Assembly (NCBI GenBank): GCA_913043145.1
Contig: CAJWLP010000018.1
Location: 1-32,466 of the forward strand
DNA length: 32,466 nt
Source of the DNA: an uncultured Bacteroidota bacterium
GTDB lineage: Bacteria > Bacteroidota > Bacteroidia > NS11-12g > UBA9320
Reading direction: 5' to 3'
The notes below the pieces were generated by a model. The model made no database searches. It was not told the DNA's origin and saw only the letters and a list, made by a program, of their open reading frames with translations. Below, piece after piece: positions 17,351 to 27,400 of this stretch (positions within the stretch are counted from its first letter, which is position 1; each line of letters opens with the position of its first letter). The position numbers were made by a program, and so were the translations under genes.

Positions 17351-19366
17351 ATGTCAACATTAGACGGAAAAATACCAGCTGGTCCAATAAAGGACAAATG
17401 GACAACTTATAAGGATAAGGTTAATTTGGTTAATCCAGCCAATAAGAGAAATATTGATGTAATCGTTGTTGGTACTGGACTTGCAGGTGGAAGTGCTGCT
17501 GCAACATTAGCTGAGCAGGGATACAATGTTAAAGCATTTTGTTATCAAGACTCTCCAAGAAGAGCTCATTCGATTGCTGCTCAAGGGGGTATAAATGCTG
17601 CAAAAAATTACCAAGGAGATGGCGACTCTGTTTATCGACTTTTTTACGATACGGTTAAAGGAGGGGACTACAGAAGTAGAGAAGCCAATGTTCATAGACT
17701 TGCAGAAGTTTCAACGAATATTATTGACCAATGTGTAGCCCAGGGTGTTCCTTTTGCTCGAGATTATGGTGGATTATTAGATAATCGCTCTTTTGGTGGA
17801 GTTTTAGTAAGTAGGACTTTTTACGCCAAGGGTCAAACAGGGCAACAATTGTTACTTGGAGCATATTCTGCGATGAATCGACAGATTGCTAGAGGTAAAA
17901 TCAAAATGTATAATCGCCATGAAATGTTAGATGTAGTTATCGTGGATGGCAAGGCTAGAGGAATCATAGCAAGAAATTTAGTAACTGGGGAAATAGAGAG
18001 GCATTCAGCCCATGCAGTAGTATTGGGTACTGGTGGGTATGGCAACGTATTTTACCTAAGTACAAACGCAATGGGTAGTAATGTTACTGCAGGATGGAAA
18101 GCCCACAAACGTGGTGCACATTTTGCTAACCCTTGCTACACTCAAATTCACCCGACTTGTATACCAAGAAGTGGTGATTATCAAAGTAAACTGACACTTA
18201 TGTCGGAGTCACTAAGAAATGATGGAAGAATATGGGTTCCTGCGAAAAAAGAAGATGCTCAGGCCATTCGTGATGGTAAACTTAAACCAACCGAGATAAA
18301 AGAAGAAGATAGGGATTACTATCTTGAACGACGCTATCCAGCGTTTGGTAATCTTGTGCCAAGAGATGTTGCTAGTAGGGCAGCTAAGGAACGATGTGAT
18401 GAAGGTTATGGTGTAAATGCTACAGGAGAAGCAGTCTATCTTGACTTTGCTGCTGCAATTGTCCGCTATGGTAAAGAGCAGGCTACAATCAAGGGTGAAA
18501 ATAATGCCACTGAATCAAGAATTCGAGAATTAGGAAAGGAAATTGTTAAAGCCAAATACGGAAACCTTTTTGATATGTACAAACAGATTGTAGCGGATAA
18601 TCCATATGAAACTCCAATGATGATATATCCGGCAGTTCATTACACAATGGGTGGAATTTGGGTAGACTATAATTTAATGACAACTATTCCTGGTTGTTAT
18701 GCTATTGGTGAAGCAAACTTTTCTGACCATGGAGCAAATAGGTTAGGAGCTTCGGCATTGATGCAAGGTCTAGCGGATGGATATTTTGTATTACCCTACA
18801 CTATTGGAGACTATCTCTCCTCAGACATCAGGACTGGTAAAATTTCAACAGATACAAAAGAGTTTGAAGAAGCTGAAAAACATGTGAAAGATCGTATTGA
18901 GGGTCTTGTTAATAATAACGGGACACATTCAGTAGATTATTATCACAGAAAACTGGGTGATATTATGTGGAATAAGTGTGGTATGGCAAGAAATGAAAAA
19001 GGACTAAAGGAAGCCATTAAAGAAATATCAGAATTACGCGATGATTTCTGGAAAAATGTAAGTGTACCTGGAGGTGCTTACGAATTAAATCAAGAGCTTG
19101 AAAAGGCAGGTCGGGTTGCTGACTTTTTAGAGCTAGGAGAGCTATTTGCCAAAGATGCTCTTGAAAGAAACGAAAGTTGTGGTGGACATTTTAGAGAAGA
19201 ATATGTAGAGAAGAGTGGAGAGCAAAAAGGAGAAGCACTTCGAGATGACAAGAACTATGCATTTGTTTCAGCTTGGCAACATACAGGTGTTCCAAGCGAG
19301 GCATTACTTCACAAAGAGGAATTACAATTTAACGATATTGAACTAAAACAAAGATCATATAAGTAA
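17351..19366 (+). CDS. sdhA: Succinate dehydrogenase/fumarate reductase flavoprotein subunit
   Basis: This subunit oxidises succinate to fumarate, or the reverse, at a covalently bound FAD facing the cytoplasm. The dinucleotide-binding motif is [12 protein letters not shown] (39-50). The FAD-linking histidine is His73 in AHSIAAQGG. Active-site signatures HPTCIP (267-272), HYTMGGIW and [12 protein letters not shown] are present. At 671 residues it is the longer form paired with five-helix cytochrome b subunits. Whether the complex runs mainly as dehydrogenase or fumarate reductase cannot be decided here. The gene is separated from sdhB by only two bases. Confidence 0.97.
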   Translation: MSTLDGKIPAGPIKDKWTTYKDKVNLVNPANKRNIDVIVVGTGLAGGSAAATLAEQGYNVKAFCYQDSPRRAHSIAAQGGINAAKNYQGDGDSVYRLFYDTVKGGDYRSREANVHRLAEVSTNIIDQCVAQGVPFARDYGGLLDNRSFGGVLVSRTFYAKGQTGQQLLLGAYSAMNRQIARGKIKMYNRHEMLDVVIVDGKARGIIARNLVTGEIERHSAHAVVLGTGGYGNVFYLSTNAMGSNVTAGWKAHKRGAHFANPCYTQIHPTCIPRSGDYQSKLTLMSESLRNDGRIWVPAKKEDAQAIRDGKLKPTEIKEEDRDYYLERRYPAFGNLVPRDVASRAAKERCDEGYGVNATGEAVYLDFAAAIVRYGKEQATIKGENNATESRIRELGKEIVKAKYGNLFDMYKQIVADNPYETPMMIYPAVHYTMGGIWVDYNLMTTIPGCYAIGEANFSDHGANRLGASALMQGLADGYFVLPYTIGDYLSSDIRTGKISTDTKEFEEAEKHVKDRIEGLVNNNGTHSVDYYHRKLGDIMWNKCGMARNEKGLKEAIKEISELRDDFWKNVSVPGGAYELNQELEKAGRVADFLELGELFAKDALERNESCGGHFREEYVEKSGEQKGEALRDDKNYAFVSAWQHTGVPSEALLHKEELQFNDIELKQRSYK

Positions 19367-19368
19367 CC

Positions 19369-20124
19369 ATGAAAGACATGAATTTGAATCTTAAAGTATG
19401 GAGACAAGATAGTCCCCAAGAAAAAGGAAAGATGGTTGATTATCAACTAGGAGGGATATCTGAACATATGTCCTTTCTTGAAATGATGGATGTTTTAAAT
19501 CAACAACTCATTGACAATGGTGAACGTCCTGTTGCATTTGATCACGATTGTAGAGAGGGAATCTGTGGGAGTTGTTCCATGTTCATTAATGGAGAAGCTC
19601 ATGGTCCTGTTAAAGGTACAACAACATGCCAATTGCACATGAGAAGCTTTAATGATGGGGACACAATATTCATTGAACCATTTAGAGCAAATGCTTTTCC
19701 TGTTTTAAAGGATTTAGTTATCGATCGAAGTGCATTCGATAGAATACAGCATTCCGGAGGTTACATCTCAGTGAATACAAGTGGGAATACACAAGATGCT
19801 AATGCCACACCCATACCAAAAGAAAATGCGGATCTCGCCATGGATGCAGCTACGTGTATTGGTTGCGGTGCATGTGTTGCTACATGTAAAAATAGTAGTG
19901 CAATGTTATTTGTTGGAGCTAAAATTTCTCAGTATGCTCTTCTCCCTCAAGGGAAAGTAGAAGCAAAAGAAAGAGCTCAAAATATGGTGGCTCAAATGGA
20001 TTCAGAGGGTTTTGGTAATTGTACGAATACTGGAGCATGTGAGGTAGAGTGTCCTAAAGGAATATCACTTACTAATATTGCTCGAATGAATCGTGAATTT
20101 TTGGATGGAAGTGTAAATAGTTGA
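19369..20124 (+). CDS. sdhB: Succinate dehydrogenase iron-sulfur subunit
   Basis: It wires electrons from SdhA to the membrane quinone site through three clusters. The 2Fe-2S ligands are C61, C66, C69 and C87 (CREGICGSC and TTCQL). The 4Fe-4S and 3Fe-4S ligands come from C163-x2-C166-x2-C169-x3-C173 and C218/C224/C228 ([14 protein letters not shown]). The 251-residue length is slightly longer than E. coli SdhB, as usual in Bacteroidota. It begins two bases after sdhA and ends three bases before ribE, so all are very likely on one transcript. Confidence 0.97.
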   Translation: MKDMNLNLKVWRQDSPQEKGKMVDYQLGGISEHMSFLEMMDVLNQQLIDNGERPVAFDHDCREGICGSCSMFINGEAHGPVKGTTTCQLHMRSFNDGDTIFIEPFRANAFPVLKDLVIDRSAFDRIQHSGGYISVNTSGNTQDANATPIPKENADLAMDAATCIGCGACVATCKNSSAMLFVGAKISQYALLPQGKVEAKERAQNMVAQMDSEGFGNCTNTGACEVECPKGISLTNIARMNREFLDGSVNS

Positions 20125-20127
20125 TCC

Positions 20128-20733
20128 ATGTTTAGTGGTATCATAGAGTCTATCGCAGTAGTTCTTGACATAGAAAAAGACGGAACAAACATTCATTTTA
20201 CATTTGAGAGTGAATATACACAAGAATTAAAGATAGACCAAAGTATTGCTCACAACGGAGTATGCTTAACAGTTGTTTCTATTAAAGGAAATACCTACAA
20301 AGTAACCGCAATAGAAGAAACTTTAAAATTGACTAATCTTGGAGATTTGAACACAGGGGATAAAGTTAATTTCGAACGATGTATTCGTATGAATGATCGT
20401 CTAGATGGTCATATAGTTCAAGGACATGTTGATGGCCTGGCATCAGTAGTCGAAATTCAGGACAAGGGTGGTAGTTGGGAATATCAATTCCAATTGGATG
20501 AGCATTTTACAAACATCCATGATCATTCTCCTGAAAAGCTTATCATTCATAAAGGTTCCATCACTATTAATGGAACCAGTTTGACGGTTACCGGTGTCAA
20601 TAAAAGGCAGTTTGGTGTAGCTATTATTCCGTATACCTATAATCATACAAATTTCCACGCATTAAAGGTTGGTGAGAAAGTGAATATTGAACTGGATGTC
20701 CTGGGTAAATATGTGGCTAGGCTAATTCATTGA
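20128..20733 (+). CDS. ribE: Riboflavin synthase, alpha subunit
   Basis: It dismutates two molecules of 6,7-dimethyl-8-ribityllumazine to riboflavin and a pyrimidinedione, the last step of riboflavin synthesis. The 201-residue protein has the two tandem lumazine-binding barrels of the family. The first begins MFSGIIE and contains NGVCLTVV (43-50). The second begins near GHIVQGHVDG (94-103) and contains NGTSLTVTGVN (148-158). Length and both motifs are normal. It follows sdhB by three bases. Placement behind the flavoprotein genes makes sense, since SdhA needs FAD, but that is inference. No other riboflavin gene is in the window. Confidence 0.95.
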   Translation: MFSGIIESIAVVLDIEKDGTNIHFTFESEYTQELKIDQSIAHNGVCLTVVSIKGNTYKVTAIEETLKLTNLGDLNTGDKVNFERCIRMNDRLDGHIVQGHVDGLASVVEIQDKGGSWEYQFQLDEHFTNIHDHSPEKLIIHKGSITINGTSLTVTGVNKRQFGVAIIPYTYNHTNFHALKVGEKVNIELDVLGKYVARLIH

Positions 20734-20743
20734 TTATTTTTTA

Positions 20744-21256
20744 ATGAAATCACTAAAATACACGGGTGTTTTTATCACATTCATCGCAGCAGCATACTAT
20801 GGACTAGTATTTATGGCACCAAAGGAATTAACTTTTCAAGTTAATGAAGATTTTAATGTTCCGGTTGATTCAGTTTTTTCTTTAATGACAGACCCATCTT
20901 CTCTTCCCCAATGGGTTGAGGGTATTGATTCGGTCCATATAGACGACAATACTAATTCTACTATTGGAAAACAATTTCAAATTTATTATCAAGGAGAAAA
21001 TTCCATGATAATGGATAAGGTCATTTTGTCATTTCAACCTAATAAAAGCTATTCAACTCATGGTGTAATTAAAGATTTTTTTGAATGGGATGAGCGTATT
21101 GAATTCAAGTCTTTGGATAGTTTACATACAAGGGTATCAACTTTTGTAACGCTTAAATCATTGAGCAATAAATCAAGATTATTTATGTATGCAGAAGAAA
21201 CTCATAAGCAGAATGTTGCTAGTAATTATCAAAAATTGAAAAGTTTAATTGAATAG
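20744..21256 (+). CDS. SRPBCC (START-like) domain protein with N-terminal membrane anchor
   Basis: This 170-residue protein has one hydrophobic segment at about 7-26, either a signal anchor or an uncleaved signal peptide. The rest fits the polyketide-cyclase/SRPBCC fold: a first strand (TFQVNEDFNVP), a short helix with VFSLMTDPSSLPQWVEGIDSV, central antiparallel strands, and a long C-terminal helix from about 145. The hydrophobic ligand cavity expected of the fold could bind a lipid or other small molecule, but none can be named. It starts 10 bases after ribE and probably belongs to the same transcript. It ends three bases from convergent recG. Confidence 0.75.
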   Translation: MKSLKYTGVFITFIAAAYYGLVFMAPKELTFQVNEDFNVPVDSVFSLMTDPSSLPQWVEGIDSVHIDDNTNSTIGKQFQIYYQGENSMIMDKVILSFQPNKSYSTHGVIKDFFEWDERIEFKSLDSLHTRVSTFVTLKSLSNKSRLFMYAEETHKQNVASNYQKLKSLIE

Positions 21257-21259
21257 CTC

Positions 21260-23347
21260 TTAAGCAATGTTTTCCCAATCAGTATACCCTTGCTTGTCTT
21301 TCATATAAAGATAAAGACTTTGATGATCTATCAACTGAGGGTCTTCACTTAGAATCTCTACTATAGCATTTCGGGCCTCGTCTGCTATGCCTGAATCTGT
21401 ATTTAATGAGGCTAGTTTTAGTTGGTCGAGACCGCTTTGTCTAGTCCCAGCTATATCACCAAAACCACGAAGCTGCATATCAATTTCACTTAACTCAAAT
21501 CCACTGGATGTTTGAACCATGGCTTGAAGCCTTGTCTTTGCATTACTGCTTAATTTTTTACTACTTAGCAATATACAATAACTCTGTTCACTACCTCTAC
21601 CTACCCTTCCACGAAGTTGATGAAGTTGAGATAAGCCGAATTTTTCAGCACTTTCAATGATCATAATCGTTGCATTTGGGACATTTATTCCTACTTCTAT
21701 TACGGTGGTGCTGACTAAAATATTTATTTTACCCTCTGCAAAATCTCTCATTTTTGCTTCTTTATCGCTTGGTTTCATTTTACCATGAAGCATTTCAACT
21801 TGATATTTTGGTCTTGGAAAGGTTAAAAGCAGTTCGTCGTAACCATTGTTTAGATCTCTGTAATTTAATTTTTCAGATTCTTCAATCAATGGATAAACAA
21901 TATATACTTGTCGACCTTTGATAACTTGTTCTCTTACGAAGTCGTGTACTTTTTGACGTGCAAATCCAAATCTATGTGCTGTTTTAATCTGCTTACGACC
22001 TGCAGGCATTTCATCAATGACGCTATAATCTAAGTCTCCATACATACTCATAGCTAGAGTTCTAGGTATTGGGGTAGCAGTCATTACTAAAACGTGTGGG
22101 TTTTGAATTCCTTTGCTTTGAAGTTTGGCTCGTTGTGCAACACCGAATCGATGTTGCTCATCAATTATGACCAGCCCTAATTTCTTAAATAAAACAGCGT
22201 CTTCTATCAAGGCATGGGTGCCTATTAGAAGTTTAATCTCACCCGTTTGTAATTTCTCATGAAGTTCTATCCGTTCTTTTTTAGTAGTTGAACCTGTTAA
22301 AAGTCCTATCCGGATATTGATTTTGTCGGCTAATTCTTTAAGACCTATATAGTGCTGAATAGCAAGTATTTCAGTTGGTGCCATTAAACTTGCTTGATAG
22401 TTATTGTCAATTGCTCGTAATACGGTTAAAAAAGCAACAATGGTTTTTCCACTTCCAACATCACCCTGTAATAGCCTATTCATTTGTTTGCCAGAATACA
22501 AGTCAGACGAAATTTCGGTTAATACCCTTTTTTGAGCATTAGTTAAATCAAATATTAGATATTCATTAATAAATTGGGTGTATAAATTTTCTTGATTTAT
22601 AAATGTAATACCGTGATGAACTTCTTTACGGTTGATTTTTTTTCGTATGAAAGGAAATTGTAAAAAAAATAACTCTTCAAACTTGAACCGGTATTGTGCT
22701 GCCTCTATATGACGTTGACTTGGAGGTTGATGGATATATTTGAATGCTTTGTGTCGGGGTATGAGTTTATATTTTTCACAAAATTTATCAGTAAATATTT
22801 CTGGTATTGCAAATCGTTCATGATTTACAATATTTTGAGAGATTTGTCGAATAATTTTAGTTTCGATACGCCTATTCTTCATCATTTCTGTGGTATGATA
22901 TACCGCTTCAAGTGGTGCAGATTTCAATCGATTCTCAACCGTGTCAAGCTCGGGATGACTAAAATTGATACTACCTTTATAGTGATTTGGTTTGCCAAAA
23001 ATTATAATCTCTTCATTAATCTTAATAGATCTCTTTATCCAGTTAATTCCTTTAAACCAAACTAGCTCAACTTCTTGATTGCCATCTGAAAATATAGCAA
23101 CTAGTCGTTTTTTTTTAGTGGCTCCAACTTCTTCAATATGTTTGACTTTCCCTTTTAATTGAATGTAGCTTGAGTCCGAATCAATTTCAGATATTTTAAA
23201 AAACTTAGAGCGATCAACATACCTGAATGGAAAATAGTTTAAAAGATCATTAAAGCAGAAAATCCCTAGTTCTTTTTGTAAAACTTCAGCACGTGTAGAT
23301 CCTACGCCTTTTAAAAATTGGATATCGGATGCTAAAAATTCATTCAT
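21260..23347 (-). CDS. recG: ATP-dependent DNA helicase RecG
   Basis: RecG remodels stalled forks and branched DNA. From the ATG at 23347 the protein is 695 residues. The wedge OB domain covers about 60-140. Helicase motifs are Walker A GDVGSGKT (295-302), the DEAD-box variant DEQH (396-399), motif III TATPIPRT (423-430) and motif VI QLRGRVGRG in the second RecA-like lobe. The C-terminal GFGDIAGTRQSG region is also typical. A frame extension to 23374 adds nine residues, but the start at 23347 gives the family-like MNEFLASDIQFLKGVG. It also overlaps the stop of the upstream membrane-protein gene as ATGAATGA, a coupling arrangement, so I prefer it. Confidence 0.96.
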   Translation of the reverse strand: MNEFLASDIQFLKGVGSTRAEVLQKELGIFCFNDLLNYFPFRYVDRSKFFKISEIDSDSSYIQLKGKVKHIEEVGATKKKRLVAIFSDGNQEVELVWFKGINWIKRSIKINEEIIIFGKPNHYKGSINFSHPELDTVENRLKSAPLEAVYHTTEMMKNRRIETKIIRQISQNIVNHERFAIPEIFTDKFCEKYKLIPRHKAFKYIHQPPSQRHIEAAQYRFKFEELFFLQFPFIRKKINRKEVHHGITFINQENLYTQFINEYLIFDLTNAQKRVLTEISSDLYSGKQMNRLLQGDVGSGKTIVAFLTVLRAIDNNYQASLMAPTEILAIQHYIGLKELADKINIRIGLLTGSTTKKERIELHEKLQTGEIKLLIGTHALIEDAVLFKKLGLVIIDEQHRFGVAQRAKLQSKGIQNPHVLVMTATPIPRTLAMSMYGDLDYSVIDEMPAGRKQIKTAHRFGFARQKVHDFVREQVIKGRQVYIVYPLIEESEKLNYRDLNNGYDELLLTFPRPKYQVEMLHGKMKPSDKEAKMRDFAEGKINILVSTTVIEVGINVPNATIMIIESAEKFGLSQLHQLRGRVGRGSEQSYCILLSSKKLSSNAKTRLQAMVQTSSGFELSEIDMQLRGFGDIAGTRQSGLDQLKLASLNTDSGIADEARNAIVEILSEDPQLIDHQSLYLYMKDKQGYTDWENIA

Positions 23348-24326
23348 GAAAAAAATATTTACTAATGAATGCACCTATTTCCATCATCCACGCAATACCA
23401 ACATGCACAATGATTCCGCCCCATATGGATTTACTGTAGTAAGATATAATCCCCAATAAGCTACCACCAAAGAAAGAACTTATCAATTCACCCATAGGCT
23501 TATTCCAATGAATCACAACATACATGTAAGCGACAGGGATTATCGCTTTTGGCCCTACAATTCCAATGAATGCTAGAATCATAAAACCTCTAAAAAAAAA
23601 TTCGATAGTGAAGAAGTCTAGTCCGTATAAAAATTCATAAATAGCGTAAAACTTCCAATGACTAGGGATAGTTATATCGATAGATTGAAGTCTTTGTACT
23701 CGAGGATAAGAGGTTAGAAAATCAGTTTGAGTACTTGCTGCAGCTATGAGTGGAACCATACAAGCGAGCATAACTAGGTATGGCTTAAAATCAAAATCTT
23801 TAGAAGTAAATCCATAGAATGGTTGATTATTTTTATCCGTAAAGATCCAATAAATAAACAAAACCATAAACACAAATAGACCACGGGCTATGGTCCCTAT
23901 AATTTTATTTAGCCAATCTGTATGAGGATAATTAGAATGTTGATTTAACCAATCACTAATAAAGAATGAAATAGAACTTCTAAAAGAAAATATAAGGACT
24001 CCAACTATTAACAATACAATAAATCGCGGATTCCTCCAGAATTCCCAATAGTTATGAATAAAGCTATGAATAAAATATCCAATTAATAATGGTGTTAGAT
24101 AAAGCACAAAATGAAAAGGTAATTTAAGATTTTGATGATATGCCTTATACCACCAACTTGTTAGCAACGATATGTCATTGTTGTAATAGGGTATGTATTT
24201 GTAGTATTTTAAAAAGCAAAATCCAACAACAAAAAGTATAGCAATAATGAGTTCTTTCCAACTAAAATGGTCTGTGTAAAATTTGTTGAGGTATTGTAAT
24301 ATTTTCTTCAAATTGCTAAAAATCAA
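23340..24326 (-). CDS. CPBP/Abi-type multi-pass membrane protein, motif 1 altered
   Basis: This integral membrane protein of up to 328 residues has about eight hydrophobic segments. It resembles the CPBP (CAAX protease and bacteriocin-processing) glutamic endopeptidase family: motif 1 region DFFTIEFFFRGF, motif 2 region YVVIHW, and motif 3 region GGIIVHVGIAW. In motif 1 the usual E-E-x-x-x-R reads I-E-F-F-F-R, so the first glutamate, catalytic in characterised Rce1-type enzymes, is isoleucine. Activity is therefore uncertain. There is no ATG near the N-terminus. TTG 24326 overlaps a possible -7 box, and TTG 24311 (giving KKILQYLNKF) is an equally good or better start. The stop overlaps the recG start. 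The function is unknown. Confidence 0.75.
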   Translation of the reverse strand: MIFSNLKKILQYLNKFYTDHFSWKELIIAILFVVGFCFLKYYKYIPYYNNDISLLTSWWYKAYHQNLKLPFHFVLYLTPLLIGYFIHSFIHNYWEFWRNPRFIVLLIVGVLIFSFRSSISFFISDWLNQHSNYPHTDWLNKIIGTIARGLFVFMVLFIYWIFTDKNNQPFYGFTSKDFDFKPYLVMLACMVPLIAAASTQTDFLTSYPRVQRLQSIDITIPSHWKFYAIYEFLYGLDFFTIEFFFRGFMILAFIGIVGPKAIIPVAYMYVVIHWNKPMGELISSFFGGSLLGIISYYSKSIWGGIIVHVGIAWMMEIGAFISKYFFHE

Positions 24327-24401
24327 AACAATAATAAAACTATCCAGCTGATATATCTATGCTGTCAAATAAAATCTTAAATGATTACATCTTATTTAAA
24401 C

Positions 24402-24409
24402 TATACTTG
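24402..24409 (+). promoter_or_regulatory. Candidate -7 element for dnaE
   Basis: TATACTTG differs from TAnnTTTG at one base and stands 18 bases before the dnaE ATG at 24428. No clear TTTG lies at the expected distance upstream, so support is limited. Confidence 0.3.
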
Positions 24410-24427
24410 TATAAAATAGAATAAACA

Positions 24428-27400
24428 ATGCCTTCATTCTCTCATTTACATTGCCATAGTCAGTTTTCTTTACTTGATGGGGCTTCACCAATTGACGATA
24501 TGTTTGCTAAGGCAAAAGCTGATGGAATGAGAGCAGTTGCTCTAACCGATCATGGAAACATGTTTGGGGCATTCAAATTTGTCAATTCAGGTCTAAAACA
24601 CGGAGTGAAGCCGATTTTAGGATGTGAATTCTATATGGTTGAGGATAGGACCCGAAGGTCTTTTGTGGGTGATACAAAAGATAAAAGGTTTCATCAACTC
24701 ATTTTGGCTAAGAATCAGAAAGGGTACGAAAATTTATCTCTATTGTGTTCCATTGGTTTTATGGAAGGTTTGTATGGTAAATTTCCAAGAATAGACAAAG
24801 CTGTCCTTAAAAGACATAGTGAGGGTTTAATAGCTACCTCTTGTTGTATTGGTGCAGAGATACCTCAGGCAATTTTATTCAAAGGTGAAGAGGAGGCTGA
24901 AATTATCCTTAAGGAGTACATTGATATTTTTGGCGAGGATTTTTACATAGAGCTACAACGTCACGGTATTCAGAATATTGATGGTACAGGGATGAGTCAG
25001 GAAGACGTAAATCAGGTACTTATAAGTTTTGCTAAAAAATATGACCTGAAAATTATTGCTACAAATGATTCTCACTATATGGAAGAGGATGACGCATTGC
25101 CACATGATATTCTTCTGTGTGTGAATACTGGTTCCAGAATTACAGACCCAAAAGGATATGGAAAAGGAATGCGTTTTGCATTTCCAAATAACGAGTTCTT
25201 TTTCAAGACTCAAGAAGAAATGGGTATACTCTTTGCAGATATTCCAGAAGCACTAGATAATACAAATATTGTTGTTGATAGTATAGAAACTCCTCAATTA
25301 ACTCGAGATGTTTTGCTGCCTAATTTTGTTATGCCACCTGAATTTAAAAGTCAGGATGATTATTTAAAGCACCTCACTTTTGAGGGTGCAAAACGCAGAT
25401 ATCCTAGCATGACATCAGATATTGAAGAGCGATTATTATTTGAACTTTCAGTAATTAAAGAATCAGGTTATCCAGGTTATTTTTTGATTGTTCAAGATTT
25501 CACAAGTGTTGCTCGAAATATGGGTGTATCAGTTGGCCCCGGAAGGGGTTCAGCGGCAGGAAGTGCTGTTGCCTATTGCCTTGGGATAACCAATGTTGAC
25601 CCAATTGCTTATGACTTACTATTTGAGAGATTCCTTAACCCAGAACGCGTATCATTACCTGATATTGATATTGATTTTGATGATGAAGGAAGACAAAAAG
25701 TAATCGATTATGTAGTAGATAAATATGGAAAAAACCAAGTAGCTCAAATTATTACATATGGTAGTATGGCTGCTCGTTCATCACTTAGAGATGTCGGCCG
25801 AGTGATGGATGTTCCACTTGGAGAAGTAGATAGGGTTACGAAAACTTTTCCAGCTCATCTTAGTGCTAATTTAAAGAAGGTTTTGGATGAGCAAGGGATT
25901 GACAAAAAACTAAAAGGAGATATGAACTCAGAGCAAGTTAAAGCTGCTGAAGATTTCAGAAAACTTTCAGAAAATGATGACTCTATAGGGCAAATGATCA
26001 GAACCGCTAAACGCTTAGAAGGATCGGTTAGAAATACTGGTATTCATGCTTGTGGTGTAATTATTACGCCAGATGATATTACAAAGTATGTACCTGTAAC
26101 AACAGCCAAAGATTCGGACTTATTAGTTACTCAATTTGATAATAGTGTTGTCGAGTCAGCTGGTCTACTAAAAATGGATTTCTTAGGCCTCAAAACACTG
26201 ACAATCATAAAAGATTCAGTGGAAATCATCAAAAATAAACGTGGAGTTACCATAATTCCTGACGAGATTCCATTAGACGATAAAAAGACATTAGAACTAT
26301 TTTCAAAGGGAAATACCAACGGTATTTTTCAGTTTGAAAGTCCAGGTATGCAAAAAAATCTCAAGATGTTGAAGCCCGACAAATTTGAGGATTTAATAGC
26401 TATGAATGCTCTTTATCGACCAGGACCAATGGAGTATATAAAAAACTTTATTGCACGTAAACATGGTCGTGAAGCTATTAATTATGATCTAGATGATATG
26501 CAGGAATATCTTGCAGACACCTACGGGATTACAGTATATCAGGAGCAAGTAATGCTTCTTTCCCAAAAACTTGCTGGTTTTACTAAGGGACAGGCAGATA
26601 GCCTAAGAAAGGCGATGGGAAAGAAGAAAATTGAAGAGATGAACAAGCTCTTTGATTTATTTATTTCACAAGGGACTGAGCGAGGTCATAATGAGACAAT
26701 ACTCAAAAAGGTTTGGACGGATTGGGAGGCTTTTGCCTCATACGCATTTAATAAAAGTCATAGTACATGTTATGCATATTTAGCATTTCACACCGGATAT
26801 CTTAAAGCTCATTATCCTGCAGAATTTATGGCTTCAGTACTCACTCATAACATGAATGATATAAAGAAGGTGAGCTTTTTTATGGATGAATGTAAGTGGA
26901 TGGGTATCGAGATTTTGGGACCGAGTGCCAATGAGAGTGAACGAAAGTTTAGTGTTAACAAAGATGGAGCAATACGATTTGGATTAGCAGCTATCAAGGG
27001 AGTTGGAGATACTGCTGCAGGGGAGATTATTAGAGAACGAAATAAAAATGGAGTGTACAAAAGTATTTTTGGTATTTGTAAACGCGTCAATCAGCGTGTG
27101 GTCAATAAGAAATCGCTAGAAAATTTGGCCATTGCAGGTGCTTTCGATGAGTTTGGAGTAAACAGGTCAGCATACGTAGTTGATAAAGGGCAGGGTAAAG
27201 GTGTAGATTTGGCAGTAAAATTTGGAAATCAGGTTCAAAGTGATGCACTAAGTAATCAAGCATCACTGTTTGGAGGTGCGGGCTCATTAGAAATATCTGA
27301 GCCAGTATTGCCAACCATAGAGCCATGGTCTCTTATGGAGAAACTCCAACTTGAAAAGGAGCTTGTTGGAATTTATATTTCTGGTCATCCATTAAATAAC

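Noticed and set aside
22694-23065. 123-codon plus-strand frame inside recG
   Set aside because: It lies wholly antisense to a strongly conserved helicase gene, and its Cys/Phe/Tyr-rich translation is typical of a shadow frame.
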